Of a stretch of 10,532 nucleotides of DNA, positions 6,703 through 10,532 are shown one piece after another. A model generated the notes under the pieces. The model searched no databases. It had not been told where the DNA came from and saw nothing but the letters and a program-made list of their open reading frames with translations. This stretch comes from Gelidibacter sp035515035. Lineage in GTDB: Bacteria; Bacteroidota; Bacteroidia; Flavobacteriales; Flavobacteriaceae. The DNA lies in assembly GCF_035515035.1 (NCBI RefSeq), contig NZ_DATJCA010000146.1, positions 1 to 10,532 on the forward strand, written 5' to 3'. Made by a program: the position numbers and the translations under genes. The first letter of the stretch is position 1. The number at the start of each line of letters is the position of its first letter.

Positions 6703-7226
6703 TAGGAATTGATGAGTTGGAGTAAATATTCGTTTTTAAATGTTTTATTTTTGTAAACCCAGTCCTTCTTGAGGCCCACTATTTCAAAGCCTTGATTGGC
6801 AAATAAATTAATACTGGCAAGGTTATCTTCTGAAATATTACAATAGAGCTGATGGAGATTGAGATGTGTAAAGCTGTAATTAATCAATAATTGAAGGGCT
6901 TCTTTTCCATAACCCTGCTGTCTGTCTTCCTGCTGTCGGACTAAAATCCCGACACCTGCGCGACTATTTTTAAAATCAAAATCAAATAAATCGATCATTC
7001 CCAACGGTTTGTTTTCATAGTTTGAAATAATCAGACGCAACTGTTTGGCTTCGTAAATATCTTGATAGGAATTTTCTAAATACTGTTTTAAAATATACTG
7101 GGAATACGGGGTTTGGGTATGGCTCAATTCCCATAAATTTTCATCATTCTCGATACCACTCAAGAAACTTAAATCCTCAGGCTCCAAAGCACGTAAATAA
7201 ATGTGTTCTCCTTTTAGCGTAACCAT
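6702..7226 (-). CDS. GNAT-family N-acetyltransferase (RimJ/SpeG-like)
   Basis: The 174-residue protein is a cytoplasmic acetyl-CoA-dependent acetyltransferase of the GNAT superfamily. An N-terminal LRALEPEDL segment (11-19) is typical of RimJ/RimL/SpeG-type members. The acetyl-CoA pyrophosphate-binding motif A is RQQGYG (102-107). The downstream NLASINLFANQGFEIVG block (135-151) is the standard motif B. The acceptor is unknown; SpeG-like polyamine acetylation and ribosomal-protein acetylation are both possible from sequence alone. It is locked between dapF and mltG by TAATG overlaps at both ends, so it is made together with cell-wall enzymes. That makes a peptidoglycan-related substrate conceivable, but nothing in the sequence proves it. 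Confidence 0.9.
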   Translation of the reverse strand: MVTLKGEHIYLRALEPEDLSFLSGIENDENLWELSHTQTPYSQYILKQYLENSYQDIYEAKQLRLIISNYENKPLGMIDLFDFDFKNSRAGVGILVRQQEDRQQGYGKEALQLLINYSFTHLNLHQLYCNISEDNLASINLFANQGFEIVGLKKDWVYKNKTFKNEYLLQLINS

Positions 7227-7999
7227 TATATCTCTCCTTTAAAGACCTGAACTGCAGGCCCAATCAACCAAATATTCCTATACCCTTGACCATCCTTTTC
7301 AAAAGACACCTTAAGTGTTCCACCTTCAACATTTAAGGTTAACAGGTTTTTTTCTGTCTTTCCAATATAGTGCATCGCTAAAGCCACTGCAGTCACTCCC
7401 GTTCCACAGGACAAAGTTTCATCTTCAACGCCACGTTCATAGGTCCTTACCGAAAACAGCTCGTCAGAGATCTTAGACACGAAATTCACATTGCTTCCAA
7501 CTTCATTATATGGCGCACCATATCTAATTGTAGAACCAACTTTTCTAATGTCGAGCTGTTCCAAATCACGTTCCATTTGCACATGATGTGGAGATCCCGT
7601 ATTTAAAAACACGTGTGACTCAAATTTTTCCAAATAAGTAACATCCTGCATTTGAAGTTTTATAATGTCATTTTCTATCTCTGCATAATGTAAACCATCA
7701 ATAGCTTCAAAACTAGTGCTGTTATTTATGATCCCCAGAAACTTTGCAAATGCTACAATACATCTTCCACCATTCCCACACATAGAGCTTTCATTTCCAT
7801 CAGAATTAAAATAAACCATTTTAAAATCCAATGCATCGTGGCTCTCTAATAGGATAAGTCCGTCAGCTCCAATGCCAAAACGTCGGTCACATAGGAATTT
7901 GATGCGTTTGGTATCCTTTTTGTCAAAGGCAAGGTAACGATTGTCAATCACCACAAAGTCATTGCCTGTACCTTGATATTTATAGAATGTCTGTTTCAT
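7226..7999 (-). CDS. dapF: Diaminopimelate epimerase
   Basis: DapF is a PLP-independent racemase that converts LL-diaminopimelate to meso-diaminopimelate, the peptidoglycan cross-linking residue and lysine precursor. The two catalytic cysteines are C74 in SMCGNGGRC (72-80) and C198 in SCGTG (197-201). Other family motifs are GTGNDF (10-15), GIGADGL (42-48), GSPHHV (135-140) and YERGVEDET (187-195). The length of 257 residues is normal. The ATG at 7999 follows a probable -7 element by only 8 bases, so the message may be leaderless or nearly so. It is the first gene of the dapF-GNAT-mltG-DUF2279 operon and is divergent from the HtrA protease gene. Its presence implies meso-DAP peptidoglycan. 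Confidence 0.98.
   Translation of the reverse strand: MKQTFYKYQGTGNDFVVIDNRYLAFDKKDTKRIKFLCDRRFGIGADGLILLESHDALDFKMVYFNSDGNESSMCGNGGRCIVAFAKFLGIINNSTSFEAIDGLHYAEIENDIIKLQMQDVTYLEKFESHVFLNTGSPHHVQMERDLEQLDIRKVGSTIRYGAPYNEVGSNVNFVSKISDELFSVRTYERGVEDETLSCGTGVTAVALAMHYIGKTEKNLLTLNVEGGTLKVSFEKDGQGYRNIWLIGPAVQVFKGEI
7234..7238 (-). promoter_or_regulatory. Shine-Dalgarno-like site for the GNAT gene
   Basis: On the minus strand the last codons of dapF spell AAAGGAGAGATATAATG, placing AGGAG 7 bases before the GNAT ATG at 7226. This is an ideal Shine-Dalgarno sequence, unlike the A-rich leaders of most genes in this window. Because it also encodes the DapF tail K-G-E-I it may be partly coincidental, but together with the TAATG overlap it suggests coupled translation. 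Confidence 0.5.
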
Positions 8000-8007
8000 A
8001 GGTTTGG

Positions 8008-8015
8008 CAAATATA
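8008..8015 (-). promoter_or_regulatory. Probable -7 element upstream of dapF
   Basis: TATATTTG on the minus strand matches the Bacteroidota -7 consensus TAnnTTTG. The expected -33 TTTG at 19 bases upstream is not present (CACA is found instead), so the promoter may be weak or activator-dependent. It ends 8 bases before the dapF ATG, implying a very short or absent 5' leader. Confidence 0.5.
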
Positions 8016-8040
8016 AGAAATCCCGACGGTTTATTGTGGT

Positions 8041-8092
8041 GTTAACCGAGCGTTAAAATTGGCGTTAAAAACCGTTAAAAGACCAACGGTTT
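8041..8092. promoter_or_regulatory. Array of four GTTAA words between dapF and the HtrA gene
   Basis: GTTAA occurs at 8041, 8052, 8064 and 8074, giving spacings of 11, 12 and 10 bases, about one DNA turn each. The last three are GTTAAAA, each preceded by C. The last copy overlaps a perfect inverted repeat, AAACCGTT (8069-8076) and AACGGTTT (8085-8092), with an 8-base spacer. ACGGTTTAT is also repeated directly at 8026-8034 and 8086-8094. The array lies about 100 bases upstream of the protease ATG and about 40 bases upstream of dapF, so it could bind a regulator or act as an upstream element for either gene. No TAnnTTTG promoter is seen on the protease side. Function is inferred. Confidence 0.45.
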
Positions 8093-8177
8093 ATGTAATA
8101 AAAAACTATTTTTAATTGTTATGCGCTAATATTTTTATACTATTAATTTCATAATTCACTAATAAACCATAATTCAA

Positions 8178-9593
8178 ATGAAAAAGATTTTAACCCTGAT
8201 TTTAGTTTCTGCATTGGGAGGAATCATGACACTCTCTGCCTACAAGATTTTTATGGAAGAGGATGGCCAAATTCAGATGACCACTAGTACGGATTCAACG
8301 TTATCCTATTTCCCAACAAGCAGTAAAGCGGTGGCTTCCTACGGGACTTTAAATGTACCCGATTTTACAGAGGCTGCAGCAAATGCGGTACATAACGTAG
8401 TACACGTAAAAAACACAACTATTAGTAGAGCGCCAATGACCCTTCAAGATTTGTTCATGGGGCGTAACACCGAGCGCGCCCAAGTAGGAACCGGTAGTGG
8501 CGTTATTATATCTCCGGATGGTTATATCATTACGAATAACCATGTAATTACGGGTGCTCAGCAAATCTCAATAGCATTGAACAACAACAGAATCTATACT
8601 GCCGAGCTTATCGGGACCGATGAAAAAACAGACATTGCGTTATTGAAGATAGACGCAGATGAAGATTTGCCTTTCGCAACTTTTGGTGATTCTGATCAGG
8701 CAAAAGTTGGTGAGTGGGTATTGGCAGTGGGCAACCCATTTAATTTAACCTCAACGGTCACTGCCGGAATTATTAGTGCTAAATCCAGAGACCTGTCAGG
8801 CGTCAATGCCCAATCATTTATTCAAACCGATGCGGCCGTTAATCCAGGAAATTCAGGTGGAGCACTGGTCAATACTCGAGGCGAACTTATTGGCATTAAC
8901 ACAGCCATCACCTCCCAAACCGGTTCTTATATCGGGTATTCTTTTGCAGTACCTAGTAACATTGCCCGAAAGGTTGTAGAAGATATCATGGAGTTTGGCA
9001 ATGTACAAAACGGCATCTTAGGTGTAAGAGGTGGTGAACTAAACAGTAAATCGGCCGAAACTTTTGAAGTCAATGTTACTCAAGGTTTTTACGTAAGTGA
9101 TGTTGAAGAACGTTCGGGTGCAGAAAAAGCTGGAATTCGGAAAGGGGATATCATCAAAAAGATTGACAATATTACAATTTCAAAATTTTCTGATTTAAGC
9201 GGTTATTTAAGTACAAAACGTCCTGACGACGTGGTCAATCTGACTTTAATCAGAAGCGGTTCTGAAAAAGTAATTCCTGTAACCCTATCAAAAAGTGAAA
9301 TTTCAACTGTCGATTTTTTGGACATGCAATTGAGAAACATACCAAGTAATCTCAAAAAAAGTGCAAATATAGCCCATGGTGTCGTGGTCATAAAGAATGA
9401 CAATTACGCCCTGTATAAGAGTTTAGGCATAAATAGAGGCTACATCATTACAGAGATTAATGATCAAAAAATTAATGACGTAGATGACATCATCAAATTA
9501 AAACAAAAATATGGCGATGACATTGAGAAAAACTTAAAGAAGTTGTCGATCATTAATAGTTCAGGACAAAAAGAGAGTTTTATTTTTAAATAA
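8178..9593 (+). CDS. HtrA/DegP-family periplasmic serine protease (Do-like)
   Basis: This is an envelope quality-control protease that degrades or chaperones misfolded exported proteins. The 471-residue protein has an N-terminal hydrophobic segment (about 4-22) with no obvious signal-peptidase site, so it may be membrane-anchored. The trypsin-like domain spans about 65-270. Its catalytic triad is H122 (TNNHVI), D152 (TDIALLKID) and S226 in NPGNSGGAL (222-230). The first PDZ domain, about 280-370, contains the RKGDIIKKID block (321-330). The last ~95 residues (375-471) look like a second, diverged PDZ (GYIITEINDQ, 421-430). The length is normal for a two-PDZ DegP/DegQ relative. It is monocistronic: a GTTAA array lies upstream and a strong terminator 23 bases downstream. 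Family membership is certain, but the choice between DegP and DegQ is not. Confidence 0.97.
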   Translation: MKKILTLILVSALGGIMTLSAYKIFMEEDGQIQMTTSTDSTLSYFPTSSKAVASYGTLNVPDFTEAAANAVHNVVHVKNTTISRAPMTLQDLFMGRNTERAQVGTGSGVIISPDGYIITNNHVITGAQQISIALNNNRIYTAELIGTDEKTDIALLKIDADEDLPFATFGDSDQAKVGEWVLAVGNPFNLTSTVTAGIISAKSRDLSGVNAQSFIQTDAAVNPGNSGGALVNTRGELIGINTAITSQTGSYIGYSFAVPSNIARKVVEDIMEFGNVQNGILGVRGGELNSKSAETFEVNVTQGFYVSDVEERSGAEKAGIRKGDIIKKIDNITISKFSDLSGYLSTKRPDDVVNLTLIRSGSEKVIPVTLSKSEISTVDFLDMQLRNIPSNLKKSANIAHGVVVIKNDNYALYKSLGINRGYIITEINDQKINDVDDIIKLKQKYGDDIEKNLKKLSIINSSGQKESFIFK

Positions 9594-9615
9594 TAGAGCG
9601 TATTTTAAGCCTTAC

Positions 9616-9653
9616 AAAACCCTATAGTATTAAACTTTACTATAGGGTTTTTT
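9616..9653 (+). terminator. Strong intrinsic terminator after the HtrA protease gene
   Basis: A perfect 14-base-pair stem, AAAACCCTATAGTA (9616-9629) with TACTATAGGGTTTT (9638-9651), encloses an 8-base loop. The T tract begins in the 3' arm and continues to 9653. The 5' arm starts with four A, so it could also stop minus-strand transcription. It separates the protease gene from the GAPDH gene. Confidence 0.92.
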
Positions 9654-9667
9654 ATTTCTTCAAAAGG

Positions 9668-9698
9668 TTACGAAAACGATTGAAATATATTACTTTTG
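9668..9698 (+). promoter_or_regulatory. Bacteroidota-type promoter for the GAPDH gene
   Basis: The -7 element TACTTTTG (9691-9698), followed by CA, matches TAnnTTTG. At the ideal 19-base spacing upstream lies TTAC (9668-9671), a partial match to TTTG. Transcription would begin near 9704, giving a leader of about 70 bases. It lies just beyond the preceding terminator, so the gene has its own transcription unit. Confidence 0.7.
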
Positions 9699-9701
9699 CA
9701 G

Positions 9702-9757
9702 TCCGAAAGATCGGAAAAAAAACACAACATCAACGTATCCGCGTAACGTGCGGTTAC
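9702..9757 (+). promoter_or_regulatory. Structured 5' leader of the GAPDH mRNA
   Basis: Two inverted repeats lie in the leader. TCCGA/TCGGA (9702-9706 and 9711-9715) makes a 5-base stem with a 4-base loop at the expected 5' end of the message. GTATCCGC/GCGGTTAC (9735-9742 and 9750-9757) makes an 8-base stem with one T-T mismatch. Within the second, GTAAC (9743-9747) can instead pair with GTTAC (9753-9757), so two mutually exclusive foldings exist. It matches no riboswitch class I recognise. The 5' hairpin may simply stabilise the mRNA. Confidence 0.4.
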
Positions 9758-9774
9758 ATAAAAATTTTAAAACA

Positions 9775-10532
9775 ATGAGTTTGAACGGAACTTATGAAAA
9801 CGAATTGGCTTTTCAAGCAGATAGACGAAAAGCAACAGTTGAATTTATTAAAATAGTCAGCGATCTATGGTATGATAAATCCATTGAGCTTGTGCTTTTT
9901 AGAAATGAATTAATTGACAGAAATGTCAGTGACATCTTAAATCTGCACGAATATGCAGGTGAATTTGTTCAAAAACCAATTTCAATTTTTGATTCTGTTG
10001 AAATCGCCCAAGCGATTAAAACCTTAGATGTGCCTCCTGCAAAATTGGATATCGGGAAATTGACTTTTGAATATCATTTAGAAGACCAAAAATATTCCAA
10101 TGCGACAGCATTTGTGGCTGACAAACTCAAAGCTGCAAGGAAAAATGAGTCTATAAAACCAAAAGATGTTGTTCTTTACGGTTTTGGACGGATTGGCCGG
10201 TTATTGGCCAGGGAATTAATGGCTAAGACTGGTAAAGGAAGCCAAATGCGGTTGAGAGCCATTGTAACCCGTGGAAAGATTGATCAAATTGTTTTAGAAA
10301 AAAGAGCGTCCTTACTTCGGAATGATTCTGTGCACGGCGATTTTTCCGGAACTGTAATTACAGATCTAAAAAACAGTGCACTAATCATCAACGGAACAAC
10401 GGTTAATGTCATTTCTGCCAATGCGCCAGAAGATATCGATTACACACAATACGGCATTAAAGATGCCTTAGTAATTGACAATACAGGAGCTTTTAGAGAT
10501 CAAGAAGCTTTGAGCAGACATCTTAAATCAAA
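9775..10532 (+). CDS. Long-form glyceraldehyde-3-phosphate dehydrogenase, 3'-truncated by window edge
   Basis: GAPDH interconverts glyceraldehyde 3-phosphate and 1,3-bisphosphoglycerate in glycolysis and gluconeogenesis. The frame is open from ATG 9775 to the window end (252 codons). The first ~130 residues are an extra, mostly helical N-terminal region absent from classical ~335-residue GAPDH; long forms of about 480 residues occur in Bacteroidota. The Rossmann fold then starts with GFGRIGR (136-142). Further GAPDH landmarks are LLRNDSVHG (180-188), INGTTVNVISA (205-215) and VIDNTGAF (233-240). The catalytic Cys lies beyond the window. The acidic residue normally ending the second strand (NDP in classical enzymes) appears replaced by TRG (165-167), which may alter NAD/NADP preference. 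The start follows an A-rich leader without a Shine-Dalgarno sequence. The gene is expressed from its own promoter. Confidence 0.93.
   Translation, partial: MSLNGTYENELAFQADRRKATVEFIKIVSDLWYDKSIELVLFRNELIDRNVSDILNLHEYAGEFVQKPISIFDSVEIAQAIKTLDVPPAKLDIGKLTFEYHLEDQKYSNATAFVADKLKAARKNESIKPKDVVLYGFGRIGRLLARELMAKTGKGSQMRLRAIVTRGKIDQIVLEKRASLLRNDSVHGDFSGTVITDLKNSALIINGTTVNVISANAPEDIDYTQYGIKDALVIDNTGAFRDQEALSRHLKS

Noticed and set aside
8119..8177. Primary-sigma promoter for the HtrA gene (TTG at 8116 with TACTATTA at 8138)
   Set aside because: The spacing is 19 bases, but the -7 hexamer shares only TA and one T with TAnnTTTG, too weak to call in such AT-rich sequence.
9702..9757. Known riboswitch in the GAPDH leader
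   Set aside because: At about 55 bases with two simple hairpins, it shows none of the conserved cores of classes I can recognise.
1..10532. Novel defence, mobile or secretion system
   Set aside because: No transposase, integrase, repeat array, toxin-antitoxin pair or unexplained large gene is present. Nearly every base belongs to recognisable core genes.

Overview
The window looks like a stretch of chromosome from a member of the Flavobacteriaceae (Bacteroidota). It is AT-rich and densely packed. Most start codons follow A-rich leaders instead of Shine-Dalgarno sequences. Several promoters show the Bacteroidota -7 element TAnnTTTG, one of them with a -33 TTTG at the ideal 19-base spacing. 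The gene content is also typical of flavobacteria: a long-form glyceraldehyde-3-phosphate dehydrogenase with an extra N-terminal region, a DUF2279 protein, and a short RsmI-like methyltransferase. The lineage is an inference from these features; no rRNA gene is present to confirm it.

Left part (1-3975). The 3' end of a YigZ/IMPACT-family gene converges on a hotdog acyl-CoA thioesterase gene, and their stop codons overlap in a TTAA. Next comes dnaA, the replication initiator, with a 161-base upstream region that carries three copies of an AGAAATT word. Downstream of dnaA, on the same strand, lie a low-molecular-weight protein-tyrosine phosphatase and a tetrapyrrole-methylase-fold methyltransferase related to RsmI.

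Middle part (3976-7999, minus strand). This is a cell-wall block. Read in the direction of transcription it is dapF (meso-diaminopimelate synthesis), a GNAT acetyltransferase, mltG (glycan strand-terminating lytic transglycosylase) and a DUF2279 membrane protein. The first three genes are joined by TAATG stop/start overlaps and the fourth follows after 3 bases, so this is almost certainly one operon. A secreted lysozyme-fold protein follows behind its own clear promoter. The DUF2279 protein carries residues in the same pattern as VanZ-family proteins.

Right part (8000-10532). A 178-base divergent intergenic region separates dapF from a membrane-anchored HtrA/Deg serine protease. It holds four GTTAA words spaced about one DNA turn apart, a plausible operator. 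The protease gene ends at a strong intrinsic terminator. After this, a promoter and a structured leader precede the long-form GAPDH gene, which runs off the window.

There is no mobile element, CRISPR array, tRNA, rRNA or obvious defence system here. This is mostly conserved housekeeping sequence. The items most worth checking are the VanZ-like pattern in DUF2279, the GTTAA array, the cofactor-site change in GAPDH and the lysozyme-fold protein of unassigned function.
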